Origin: DSSB01 sp046346845
GTDB lineage: Bacteria > UBA10199 > DSSB01
Direction: 5' to 3'
NCBI GenBank assembly: GCA_046346845.1
Contig: JAXMHH010000003.1
Location: forward strand, 1-64,000
Length of the DNA stretch: 64,000 nt
Shown here: in pieces, positions 45,651 through 54,354 of the stretch
Layout: the number at the start of each line of letters is the position of its first letter
How positions within the stretch are numbered: the stretch's first letter is position 1
Made by a program: the position numbers and the translations under genes
The notes under the pieces: generated by a model
What the model was told of the DNA's origin: nothing
The model's database searches: none
The model's input: only the letters and a program-made list of their open reading frames with translations

Positions 45651-47012
45651 ATGGAAGTTTCTATCATAGGCACAGGATACATCGGACTCACGACCGGAGC
45701 GGCCTTGGCTTACCTAGGTCACCGGGTGGTGTGCCACGATATCGACGAAAAAAAAATTAGACGACTCAAGGAGGGACAAACCCCTTTCTACGAACCCTGG
45801 CTGGAAAAACTGATGTCCATGGTCAAGGCTCGCCTCAGCTTTACCCACCATTACCCAGAGGCGATTTCGAAGGCGGATATTGTATTTATCAGCGTCGGCA
45901 CCCCCAGCCTCGATGACGGCAGCACCGATCTTTCTCAACTCCGTAATGCGGTATGGAATATCGGAAGATGCCTCGAAAAGAAGTTTACGGTTATCGTCAC
46001 AAAATCAACCGTACCCATTGGGAGCGGCAATTGGGTTGAAGCCACCCTCAGTGAGGTCCTGCGATCTCGAGAGGACGATAACGTCGCCACATTTTCCATC
46101 GCCGCCAATCCAGAATTTTTAAGGGAAGGCTCCGCGCTTTTCGACACATTCTATCCGGACCGAATAGTAATCGGATCAGACGATCCTCGGGCCTTGCAGT
46201 TAATTAATGACTTGTATCAACCTATCGGGGAACAAAGCTTTGTCGCTCCGGATTTTTTACCAAGGCCAGAGAATATCCGGACGGTTCCGATCCTTTCCAC
46301 TAGCCTAGCTTCCGCCGAAATCATTAAGTATGCTGCTAACGCTTTCTTGGCCCTAAAAATCAGCTTTATCAATGAAATCTCTCAACTGTCAGAAAAATTT
46401 AAGATGGATATCTTCGAAATCACCCAAGGAATCGGACTAGACTCCCGCATTGGGGGGCGTTTTTTGGAGCCTGGGGTGGGCTGGGGAGGTTCTTGCTTCG
46501 GTAAAGATACCGCAGCATTAATCGCCGCGGCGCAAGAATTTGGAATTCCCGTCCCAATTGTTAGGGCGGCACGAGACGTCAATTACCAGCAGCGGAAACG
46601 CGTTGTTGAAAAACTGGTCGCCGCCTTATCTACCCTCAAAGAACGTACCGTCGGGTTGCTGGGGTTAGCCTTTAAACCTCATACCGATGATGTTCGCGAC
46701 GCCCCCGCCCTGGAATTTTGCAGACAATTGACCTCCTTGGGGGCAAAAGTTAAAGTTCATGACCCGGTTGCTATGCCTAACGCAGAATTTGCATTGTCGG
46801 GGCTCAGAATTGAATTTTGCGAGAGGCCTGAGGAGGTAGCAGCCGGCGCGGATGCATTGTTACTGGTCACCGAATGGCCAGAATATCGGGAACTCCCATG
46901 GGAGTTGATAGCAAAACAAATGAAAGCTCCTCTTATCCTTGACGGGAGAAACTACCTGGACCGCGATCGAATGAAGAGGGCCGGTTTTAACTATATGGGG
47001 ATTGGACGTTGA
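45651..47012 (+). CDS. ugd: UDP-glucose 6-dehydrogenase
   Basis: Oxidises UDP-glucose twice to UDP-glucuronate with NAD+. The 453 residues open MEVSIIGTGYIGLTTGAALA with the NAD loop G-x-G-x2-G. VTKSTVPIGSG and NPEFLREGSALFDTFYPDRI are the family blocks. The catalytic Cys lies in GGSCFGKDTAAL, and KYAANAFLALKISFINEI holds the catalytic Lys and Asn. The C-terminal domain LGLAFKPHTDDVRDAPA is complete. It overlaps the decarboxylase gene by 4 bases (TTGA), so the two-step UDP-Glc to UDP-GlcA to UDP-xylose route is made from one transcript. TuaD/Ugd-type bacterial family rather than the animal type. Confidence 0.96.
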   Translation: MEVSIIGTGYIGLTTGAALAYLGHRVVCHDIDEKKIRRLKEGQTPFYEPWLEKLMSMVKARLSFTHHYPEAISKADIVFISVGTPSLDDGSTDLSQLRNAVWNIGRCLEKKFTVIVTKSTVPIGSGNWVEATLSEVLRSREDDNVATFSIAANPEFLREGSALFDTFYPDRIVIGSDDPRALQLINDLYQPIGEQSFVAPDFLPRPENIRTVPILSTSLASAEIIKYAANAFLALKISFINEISQLSEKFKMDIFEITQGIGLDSRIGGRFLEPGVGWGGSCFGKDTAALIAAAQEFGIPVPIVRAARDVNYQQRKRVVEKLVAALSTLKERTVGLLGLAFKPHTDDVRDAPALEFCRQLTSLGAKVKVHDPVAMPNAEFALSGLRIEFCERPEEVAAGADALLLVTEWPEYRELPWELIAKQMKAPLILDGRNYLDRDRMKRAGFNYMGIGR

Positions 47013-47956
47013 AAATTCTCCTCACAGGAGCTGCCGGTTTTATTGGCAGCCATCTAGCTGATTTTTTTGTTTCTAAAGGCCATGAAGTCCATGGGGTCGA
47101 TAACCTCATCACGGGGAGGTTGGAAAATATTCATGAGCTACTGAAAAATCCTTCCTTTCGTTTTGAGGAACGGGATGTCTCGTTTCCACAGAACATCCCG
47201 GGAAAATTTGATTGGATCCTGCATTTTGCCAGCCCAGCCTCTCCCGAAAAATATCTCAAATATCCGATCGAGACTCTGCGCGCTAACGGCGAGGGCACCT
47301 TTCACCTTTTAGAGCTTGCAAAAGAGAAAAATTCCCGATTCCTATTCGCGAGTACCAGCGAGGTATACGGAGATCCGTTGATCCATCCACAGCAGGAAAG
47401 CTATTGGGGAAATGTAAATCCCGTGGGACTTCGAAGCGTATACGACGAGGGCAAACGTTATGCGGAGGCGTTGGTCAGCGCCTTTCACCGCAAGAACGGT
47501 TTGTCGGTCCGAATCATTCGAATTTTCAACACTTACGGACCGCGCATGGCTCCAGACGACGGCAGAGTGGTTAGCAATTTTATTTGTAAGGCGCTCAAGG
47601 GTGAGCCACTAACCATCTATGGAGAGGGAAATCAAACGCGAAGTTTTCAATTCATTGAGGATTTGGTGAACGGCATCCACAAACTCATGGAAATAGATTT
47701 TCACCAACCATTGAACCTTGGAAACCCTACAGAGACTACTATTCTGGATTTGGCCAAATTAATAGTTCAAATGACCGGAGACCGGTCCACTATCGTATTT
47801 GGCCCCCTTCCCAAGGACGACCCCAAACAGCGGAAGCCGGACATTTCATCCGCCAAGACCCTGTTGCAGTGGGAGCCCAAGGTATCCCTTACCGAAGGCC
47901 TCCGAAGCACCATCTCTTACTTCAATAATGGTCAACCCCGTACGACACTCGGTTGA
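47009..47956 (+). CDS. uxs: UDP-glucuronate decarboxylase (UDP-xylose synthase)
   Basis: Extended SDR of 315 residues that converts UDP-glucuronate to UDP-xylose. The NAD loop is GAAGFIGSHLADFF. The diagnostic SPASPEKYLKYPIETL block is that of UXS enzymes, and the catalytic Tyr-x3-Lys is in GLRSVYDEGKRYAEAL. RIFNTYGPRM and the late ITIYGEGNQTRSFQFIEDLV-like region complete it. The start is a TTG overlapping the ugd stop; an ATG option would cut off the NAD loop. It is in operon with ugd, so xylose is a likely building block of the island's glycan. The next gene converges, with about 290 bases between. Confidence 0.93.
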   Translation: MKILLTGAAGFIGSHLADFFVSKGHEVHGVDNLITGRLENIHELLKNPSFRFEERDVSFPQNIPGKFDWILHFASPASPEKYLKYPIETLRANGEGTFHLLELAKEKNSRFLFASTSEVYGDPLIHPQQESYWGNVNPVGLRSVYDEGKRYAEALVSAFHRKNGLSVRIIRIFNTYGPRMAPDDGRVVSNFICKALKGEPLTIYGEGNQTRSFQFIEDLVNGIHKLMEIDFHQPLNLGNPTETTILDLAKLIVQMTGDRSTIVFGPLPKDDPKQRKPDISSAKTLLQWEPKVSLTEGLRSTISYFNNGQPRTTLG

Positions 47957-47993
47957 TCACCTTTATCTGTCCCGAGATTTCCAACTCTGTAGC

Positions 47994-48143
47994 CTACGAC
48001 ATTCTTTGATGGCGCGGCGGTTGGCAAAGATCCGAAGAGACAATGCGCACTTGCTCCGGCACAGGAATCAAATCCTGCCATAATTCCGAGACTTCATCGG
48101 CGCGAGCGTCGTGAAGAAAAGAAATTTCTGCGCCAGATTCAGG
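47994..48143 (-). pseudogene. Possible gene remnant in the 286-base spacer
   Basis: In this spacer the leftward strand has an open stretch of 49 codons between a TAA and a TAG with no good start codon. Its translation looks protein-like: AEISFLHDARADEVSELW, then LIPVPEQVRIVSSD and CQPPRHQRMS. Amino-acid composition is ordinary rather than random. It could be the C-terminal end of a lost gene, because the upstream part is closed by stops. I do not recognise the family, and it may be chance. The rest of the spacer (47957-48242) shows nothing else I can name. Confidence 0.3.
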
Positions 48144-48242
48144 TTAGCAATAGACCGAATCTCCTACGAGGAATGAGACAAATCGGGTTTCTTGATTATT
48201 TGGGCTACCATGATGGGCAGAGAAAATAGCGCCACAGGACCT

Positions 48243-50246
48243 TTACCCACTTTTTCTTGCGGTAAACTTAATCATGGCCAACTTCACTCCTTGATAAAGG
48301 ATAAGCAAAAGCAGGCAGGGATATAAAATCATGGCCGGATACGCGTATCGTACAGCATCGTCGAAATTAAGCGGAAAAGCCGAAGCGTCTAATATTGTAC
48401 AGAGGGCAACGCGCAATCCAATGACCAGAGCAACCATTATCAGAACAAAATAGAAGGTCGGCTCCCTCCTGATGGTTCCAAATATTAGCACCAGAATCAG
48501 ACCTGGAACCGCCAGAAGCGTCAGTCCAATTTGAAATATTTCATAAATCCTCCCAATCCGGTGCTGCAAACCCCATCGTGCATTGGGAGGGTCGATTCGA
48601 TCGATGGAATAATAGAAATCACTCGTCGTTTTTCCGGTCTTCAGGATCGGTACCGTGACCTCACGCCCGCTTTTTCTCACGAAAACCAAACTGGAAGTTT
48701 CAAGCTCATTCTCTTTGAAGGTCGGATAGACCCGGAAACCAGTATGCAGAGGCATTACAAGGCCCAAGGCAGAGAAATGATCCACTACATCTTTCCGAAA
48801 ATAGAATTCCTCGTTGTCCGCAAGAGTTTTTCCCGATTTGTTTCGAATCATCGTTTTCACGATCGGGTCGGCGAAACCATAAGCCCATCCCCCGATGAAA
48901 ACCTGCCCTTTCCCACTTTGCTTTAATGACAAATCATATTGAGCCAATGAGGGCCGTCTATTTGCCACAAAATCAAATAGGGTTCGATGTTCTGAGGGAG
49001 TGGAAAGGCTATCCTTTTCCTTCGGATACGGATCGGATTTTCCAAACATGGTGACAATATTAAGAAAGGAGACCCATAACTTCGGGAAATATGTCGAAGG
49101 ATAGGGATGAAGTATCCCAAGAAAACCCGAAAAGGAACGGTTACATTCCAGCCTACCTTCACGGCAGGCAGAGTCAATTTCCTGTGCTATTTTTTCATAA
49201 AATTTTTCGGATTCCTTGCCGGTTTGATGATGTCCAACGTCAGCCACAGCATCGCGCAGGGACCAGAAAAAGGCGTTACCCGAAATATCATCGCAAACGT
49301 GATTATAGGGGCATCCCCATTCCTCAACCCAAACTTTTCCCACTTTTCCTTCAATTGCCGATTGGAGTTCCCGAAATGCCGGACTCGCTCTGTAAGCTTT
49401 TTCCCGGACATCCTTAGGTACTGAGATATATTGGCGCGGGTGATCATGTTTGATACGCAGCAAAGACCTATAAGCATCATTAAATGCATTTCCATTGATT
49501 TCGCAGGTTTCAGAAATACCATATTTGGCGTCATTAATGCCACGGATGGCCAAATTGAAAATAATAAGGGTTGCCGTTGGAATCCCCAATACGATTGACA
49601 GGTGCCTCAACATTTGTCGCCTTGAGACCTGAGTCCCTGATAAAAACAAAATAACAAGTATCGCGTATGCCAGCATGTATACGACGATCACCAGAGTCTC
49701 TAGTCTAGTATTCCACAATAGGGCCAGGGCAATGCCAGTTAACAGGGCGGTCCAACACAACCATTTAAGGTCCTGACTCAGGAGCATCCCGAACATTCCA
49801 CTCAGAACGAGAAGCTGCAAAGACGCGTAAAAACTTTCGCATTGTGCCTCGTTATTGATGTGAACTGAAACGGGATGAAAAATAATCGAGATGAATACTA
49901 ACAAGCCTATCAAAGGGGACATTCGAGCTTTTACCAACGTCCACGTGAATAGGAATGCCGAGACCAACAGCAGAATTTCCGTTCCGATACGTAAAGGAAC
50001 ACCGGCCCAATGAACGGCCCCAATCCAAAATGGGTAGGCCGGAGGACGAATCAATGTTAATTTGTTGAAGGGGCCAAACCAATCGAAATTTATTAAATGG
50101 TTCGCCGCCTCAATGAACCAGGTTTCGTCGTGGTCGGAGACACGCACAACGATTTCCTCACCACCCACCAGCCAGAGCTTAAGGAAAGACAAAATCAGAC
50201 ACGGGAAGAAAAACTTAAAAAAAGTCTCAAATGATTTAATTCTCAT
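48243..50246 (-). CDS. GT39-like membrane protein with large central periplasmic domain
   Basis: A 667-residue polytopic protein. Loop 1 reads VSDHDETWFIEAANHLINFDW, the acidic motif of GT-C enzymes, with IRPPAYPFWIG after it as in family 39. Helices fill about residues 10-235. A periplasmic domain of about 300 residues follows (about 240-550), with several Cys (CEINGN, CPYNHVCDD, CREGRLEC) that may form disulfides. Three or four helices then close the protein (about 570-655). The central insertion between two helical bundles is unusual for GT39. Its start overlaps the neighbouring gene stop by 11 bases, so the two are translated together. Function is inferred only. Confidence 0.72.
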   Translation of the reverse strand: MRIKSFETFFKFFFPCLILSFLKLWLVGGEEIVVRVSDHDETWFIEAANHLINFDWFGPFNKLTLIRPPAYPFWIGAVHWAGVPLRIGTEILLLVSAFLFTWTLVKARMSPLIGLLVFISIIFHPVSVHINNEAQCESFYASLQLLVLSGMFGMLLSQDLKWLCWTALLTGIALALLWNTRLETLVIVVYMLAYAILVILFLSGTQVSRRQMLRHLSIVLGIPTATLIIFNLAIRGINDAKYGISETCEINGNAFNDAYRSLLRIKHDHPRQYISVPKDVREKAYRASPAFRELQSAIEGKVGKVWVEEWGCPYNHVCDDISGNAFFWSLRDAVADVGHHQTGKESEKFYEKIAQEIDSACREGRLECNRSFSGFLGILHPYPSTYFPKLWVSFLNIVTMFGKSDPYPKEKDSLSTPSEHRTLFDFVANRRPSLAQYDLSLKQSGKGQVFIGGWAYGFADPIVKTMIRNKSGKTLADNEEFYFRKDVVDHFSALGLVMPLHTGFRVYPTFKENELETSSLVFVRKSGREVTVPILKTGKTTSDFYYSIDRIDPPNARWGLQHRIGRIYEIFQIGLTLLAVPGLILVLIFGTIRREPTFYFVLIMVALVIGLRVALCTILDASAFPLNFDDAVRYAYPAMILYPCLLLLILYQGVKLAMIKFTARKSG

Positions 50247-51867
50247 TCTTCTGAACGGCTTCGACGAGCAATAATTGCCTGCCCTCTAGCGCGCCTAATG
50301 GGGTCACCCGATAATCAGGATTATTTTTTACTCTCACTTCAAACCATCGGGGGCAATGAAAATCTTCGGCCGAGCATTCTCTATCGAAATCCAAGTCATC
50401 TAAGAGCAAAAACCGAGGGTTATTTTTCAGGAAATCGCCTACCTGCACTATGTGATTTTGGAAAATATTCGAATAATTGCGTGAAAGCGCGTCCATATTT
50501 TTATATTCATTCGGAGAGAATACTCCACTGGCAACGTCCAAAGCGGATTGCCAATCCAATACAAAAAAATATCGACCTCGATCCGTCGCATAATGATAAC
50601 GTTTCAGGAAATCATGCGAAAATGACACCACGATGGCCAGATCAGCGTATCCATACATCTGGTCCCCGGAACCTGGACGAGGCTCTTTTACTTGATCCAC
50701 TGCCCGGATGACTTGGCTGGACATCAAAGCAACGAACAAAAGCGGCAATCCGAAGGACAAAAATTTCTGACCAAAATTTAATAGCGTCCCCCTCCATACT
50801 TGTGACGATTTTTGAAAATATCCCTCCAGCCAGGAAAACGCTTGGGCTACCAGGATAGCCCATCCGAGCACGCCGGGGATCAAGTACCTATTTAAAAAGA
50901 TTGGTTTGACCACTAGTGAGATCGTCCAGGCAAATATCGGAACAGCTAAAATAGCCAACGCGAATATAAAAAGCGATATTCTTGCCTCAAAGCTTGAGGC
51001 ATACGCAGGACGATTTTTTTTATCTTGAAGAAGGATGCCGAGACAAAAAATAATCAGGACAAAGAATAAGATGACCTGAACAATCGAATCTTCGGTTAAT
51101 CCGTAGGAGAATAGGAGTTCGAAGATACGAGGAACGGGAATCCAGGAACGCGGACGACCGCTATCCGATTGTTGGATGAAAGCGGGTAGATAGGGAATGG
51201 CAGAGGCCCAGCTCAACAATATCACTAGATAAACCTTGGGCCGGACTTTCTTAAAGAACCTATCCCGTAAAACAAAAGCCACCAGAATGGCTCCGCTATA
51301 AAATATCCCATAAAGATGGGTGGAAACGATACCGGCGTGCACCACTCCATTGATCAGGATCATTCCGACGGAAGGTTTCGAGCTTTTATTGATGACGTCA
51401 TATTGGAGCAAAGCGAGCGAGCAAAGAAGCAAAAACAATCCATACATTCTCGCCTCGGCGTTTTGGTATACAACGAGACTGGAAAAGCAAAACGCGATTA
51501 AAGCCCCCAAAGAAGCCGCCAGGAATCCATAGTGGCGTCGGAGCGTTATCCAGACGATGAAAAAGGCCATCGATAAACCCAAAGAGGAAAAAATTCGAAG
51601 GGAAAGTTCCGTTGCCCCCACCATCTGAACCCAAACCCAACCGAGGATGAAATATAATGGCGGGGTAATGTTCAATTTGTCGCTAAAAGCGACCATCATA
51701 TGCCTAAAAGAGGGATCTGAAAGCTGATAATAGGAAAAAAACTCGTCATTCCAAAAATATTTCTTGAAGGAAACAATGGCACAGGAGAGGGTGGCGGATA
51801 CAAAATATAAAGCGGGAACAAAATATTCCCACCCCGCATATATCTTAGATGTTTTTTTCAGGATCAT
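50236..51867 (-). CDS. GT39/ArnT-like membrane glycosyltransferase
   Basis: A 543-residue protein with about eleven helices (residues 15-410) and a soluble tail. The first outside loop has FWNDEFFSYYQLSD followed by the family's NITPPLYFILGWVWV, matching PMT_2 enzymes in which W-x-D-E holds the catalytic acid. NAEARMYGLFLLLCS is the typical motif of the second loop. The tail contains FLLLDDLDFDRECSAEDFHCPRWFEV and two nearby Cys. The long tail and helices look like those of enzymes that act at the periplasmic face with polyprenyl-phosphate sugars. It is divergent from P4 by 50 bases and overlaps the 667-residue gene. Confidence 0.82.
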   Translation of the reverse strand: MILKKTSKIYAGWEYFVPALYFVSATLSCAIVSFKKYFWNDEFFSYYQLSDPSFRHMMVAFSDKLNITPPLYFILGWVWVQMVGATELSLRIFSSLGLSMAFFIVWITLRRHYGFLAASLGALIAFCFSSLVVYQNAEARMYGLFLLLCSLALLQYDVINKSSKPSVGMILINGVVHAGIVSTHLYGIFYSGAILVAFVLRDRFFKKVRPKVYLVILLSWASAIPYLPAFIQQSDSGRPRSWIPVPRIFELLFSYGLTEDSIVQVILFFVLIIFCLGILLQDKKNRPAYASSFEARISLFIFALAILAVPIFAWTISLVVKPIFLNRYLIPGVLGWAILVAQAFSWLEGYFQKSSQVWRGTLLNFGQKFLSFGLPLLFVALMSSQVIRAVDQVKEPRPGSGDQMYGYADLAIVVSFSHDFLKRYHYATDRGRYFFVLDWQSALDVASGVFSPNEYKNMDALSRNYSNIFQNHIVQVGDFLKNNPRFLLLDDLDFDRECSAEDFHCPRWFEVRVKNNPDYRVTPLGALEGRQLLLVEAVQKNEN

Positions 51868-51917
51868 AAACTGAAGACACTATCGGTATAAATTCAGACC
51901 CTCATTTAGGATATAGA

Positions 51918-54314
51918 TTGAGTACAAGGGCGAATCATTTTTTCGGTCTAAATTTCTTAAAATGTATTTTTTTGGCGCTCCTCATCCTCTCCACCATCCT
52001 GCCGATCGCAATTATTTCCCTTAAAGCAACCTCCGGGCAAAATAACGTCTCAAATGATGATTTCATGAAGGCGCCCATAGTTGATCAGGCTCTCCATGGC
52101 ATTTACCAGTGGAAAGATATTTTTCGCGATACCTTTCATGATGGCCATTGTGGGGTCTTACCCGTTCTGGCGACCATCACCAATGCGTGGCTTACCCGCT
52201 GGAATGTTCATTTTCTAATACTTTTTGGTATTTTTCTGGCTATTCTCAAACTTATTTTATTTTATAATATTTTCACCCTCGATGTGGGATCCCGTTGGAG
52301 ATGGTTGCTACTTCCAGCCCTATCCGCCCTAACATTTTCAGCCTCTCAACTCAGCACTTTCGAATTTAACTTCGGCACTCTTCAAATTAGCCTGAACCAG
52401 CTCGGTATTGTCCTTGGGGTATGGGGGTTAGTCCGTTGGCCAGGACGGTGGACTGGAATATGCATAATGACCCTCGGAGGTTTTATCGCCTGTTGGTCGT
52501 GGGGAAGCGGCCCTTTAGTTTGGCCTGTTTATTTAATAGGATTAATTATTTTAGGATTTCGGCGCGTTTCCCAATATATCCTCTGGTTTTTTTCTTTTTT
52601 GGCATCATCTTTTCCCTATTTTTTCTTTTTAATATTGAAGCCCCTCTCCAACCCATACGAAACGAAACCACCACATGTCCGATTTTTAAATTTTCCTACG
52701 ATCCTGGGAGCCATTGGCTGGCCCCTCACCCAGGCCTTTTCCAACCATACCGCCATGTACATTGGGATCTGCGGGTTGGCTCTAGGCGCCCTCGGTTTCC
52801 TAATTCTATTATTTGCTCAATTAGAAAAAGGGGAATTAAGGCGCGTCGCGCCACCTCTGATGTTGGTCCTCTTCAGCTTGTTGAACATCTACCAAATTTC
52901 CCTTTTTAGAGAGACATTGTCCCCTTGGTACTCCTCCCCATTAATGGTCTTTTGGATCGGCCTGACAGGATTGGCATTCGCCTTTTGGGCTCATTCACCG
53001 TCCCTACACCAGCATCCGCCTGCCATTCGATCATTATTACCCCGTCTATGGAGCATATGCTTTTGGGGTTTCCTCATTTTTTTTTATTCCCGCTCAAATC
53101 TCACCTATGCTGACAAATCCTATTTTCTGAAAACCCAGACTCCCGCATCCATAAGCTGCCTACTCGACCACAACACCGCACCCACCTATTGTGAACCCAC
53201 CCTGTTCACCTGGATTCTCGACCATTATGAGGAATTTCCAGAAATGACGACGCCCGTCGCAAAAAATCAACTTTCCGTTTTCACACCCCAAAGAGAACGG
53301 AGCATGCAAGGAGACATGATATTATCTTCGGTTCATTTTCACGATGTTCCAGAATTTCCGGAAAATTTCTGGTCGGCTGAAAATGACACCAAACCACAAT
53401 CTTTTTGGGACCATCGACGACTCAATTTATCGGTTCATAGTCCGAATTCTGTCTCGTGGACCCTCTCACTGCCACCCGGCCTGAAAAAGGCCGAGTTCCA
53501 TTCCGCCGTCGCGCTCGGGCCCTCGATCCCAATGGATCCAAAGGCCGACGGATTAACCGCGCAAGTATCCGCTACTTCCGGAGATAAACCCGCCGAATTG
53601 TTATGGGATCTTCGCCTCCCCCCCGATCAAGGGCGATGGCATCCAATCAATATTGATCTAAAAAAATTTGTTGGGCAGACGATTACCCTAAGCCTGACTT
53701 CGAACCCCATGGCGAATACTCGGGATGATTGGGTTATATACCGCTACCCTCATGTAAAAATGTTTATAGAACAAGGCCAAGCAGATCCCGCCCTGAAAGG
53801 GTCCATCCAACCTATCAACACAGACCTTTCCCCCAATTTTCCCAAATCCTCCGACCTTGATTTCATTTTCAAAATAAATCATCCGGAATATTGGGTGATT
53901 CGGAATATGGAAACTCTCAGTCCCGAAATCGGCCGGAGCCGCGCGTGGCGTGTAGGCCAGGATCCACAAATGGAGTATCAAGCAGAGCTTAAGCTATGCT
54001 TGGGGCAATATTCTCATCTCTCGGTTCAATTAGCGGTTTCCCCCGATATTAAACCTCGCCTAATGCAAGTATTTTTCCGCTTGGAAGGGCAAAGCCAATT
54101 CGATGAAAAACATTCATTTTTCATTCCGCTGTTGCGGGGCGGGGAAATGCGTTCCTACAGCTATGATTTAAACTTATTAGAGGGCGACCGAAGGAAACGC
54201 CTTATCGGCCTGCGATTGGATCCAGTCCTCCGCGGAAATTCTTCGGGCGAAGACCAAGTCCAAATTTTCGACCTTCGTTTGATTCAGAGCGCTGCACCCA
54301 AGGCCTGCCAATAG
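51918..54314 (+). CDS. GT-C-like paralogous family P, member 4
   Basis: The fourth member, 798 residues from a TTG with TTAGGAT about nine bases ahead. Loop 1 reads NNVSNDD and IFRDTFHDGHCG. Membrane motifs are FEFNFGTLQISL, CWSWGSGPLVWP and SPWYSSPLMVFWIGL. The periplasmic half has the C-x10-C pair ending APTYCE, LSVFTPQRERSMQGDM, VHSPNSVSW and a closing YSYDLNLL with GLRLDP. It is the only member on the plus strand and lies 12.4 kb from the next paralog. It ends 40 bases before a convergent GT2 gene. Codon use is AT-rich, as with the other island genes. Confidence 0.75.
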   Translation: MSTRANHFFGLNFLKCIFLALLILSTILPIAIISLKATSGQNNVSNDDFMKAPIVDQALHGIYQWKDIFRDTFHDGHCGVLPVLATITNAWLTRWNVHFLILFGIFLAILKLILFYNIFTLDVGSRWRWLLLPALSALTFSASQLSTFEFNFGTLQISLNQLGIVLGVWGLVRWPGRWTGICIMTLGGFIACWSWGSGPLVWPVYLIGLIILGFRRVSQYILWFFSFLASSFPYFFFLILKPLSNPYETKPPHVRFLNFPTILGAIGWPLTQAFSNHTAMYIGICGLALGALGFLILLFAQLEKGELRRVAPPLMLVLFSLLNIYQISLFRETLSPWYSSPLMVFWIGLTGLAFAFWAHSPSLHQHPPAIRSLLPRLWSICFWGFLIFFYSRSNLTYADKSYFLKTQTPASISCLLDHNTAPTYCEPTLFTWILDHYEEFPEMTTPVAKNQLSVFTPQRERSMQGDMILSSVHFHDVPEFPENFWSAENDTKPQSFWDHRRLNLSVHSPNSVSWTLSLPPGLKKAEFHSAVALGPSIPMDPKADGLTAQVSATSGDKPAELLWDLRLPPDQGRWHPINIDLKKFVGQTITLSLTSNPMANTRDDWVIYRYPHVKMFIEQGQADPALKGSIQPINTDLSPNFPKSSDLDFIFKINHPEYWVIRNMETLSPEIGRSRAWRVGQDPQMEYQAELKLCLGQYSHLSVQLAVSPDIKPRLMQVFFRLEGQSQFDEKHSFFIPLLRGGEMRSYSYDLNLLEGDRRKRLIGLRLDPVLRGNSSGEDQVQIFDLRLIQSAAPKACQ

Positions 54315-54354
54315 CGAAACCAATTAATTTCAAGATTGAAACCGGCAGCAAGCC

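Noticed and set aside
47799..48083. 94-codon frame at the end of uxs
   Set aside because: Its first half is a shadow of uxs and the rest lacks codon structure.
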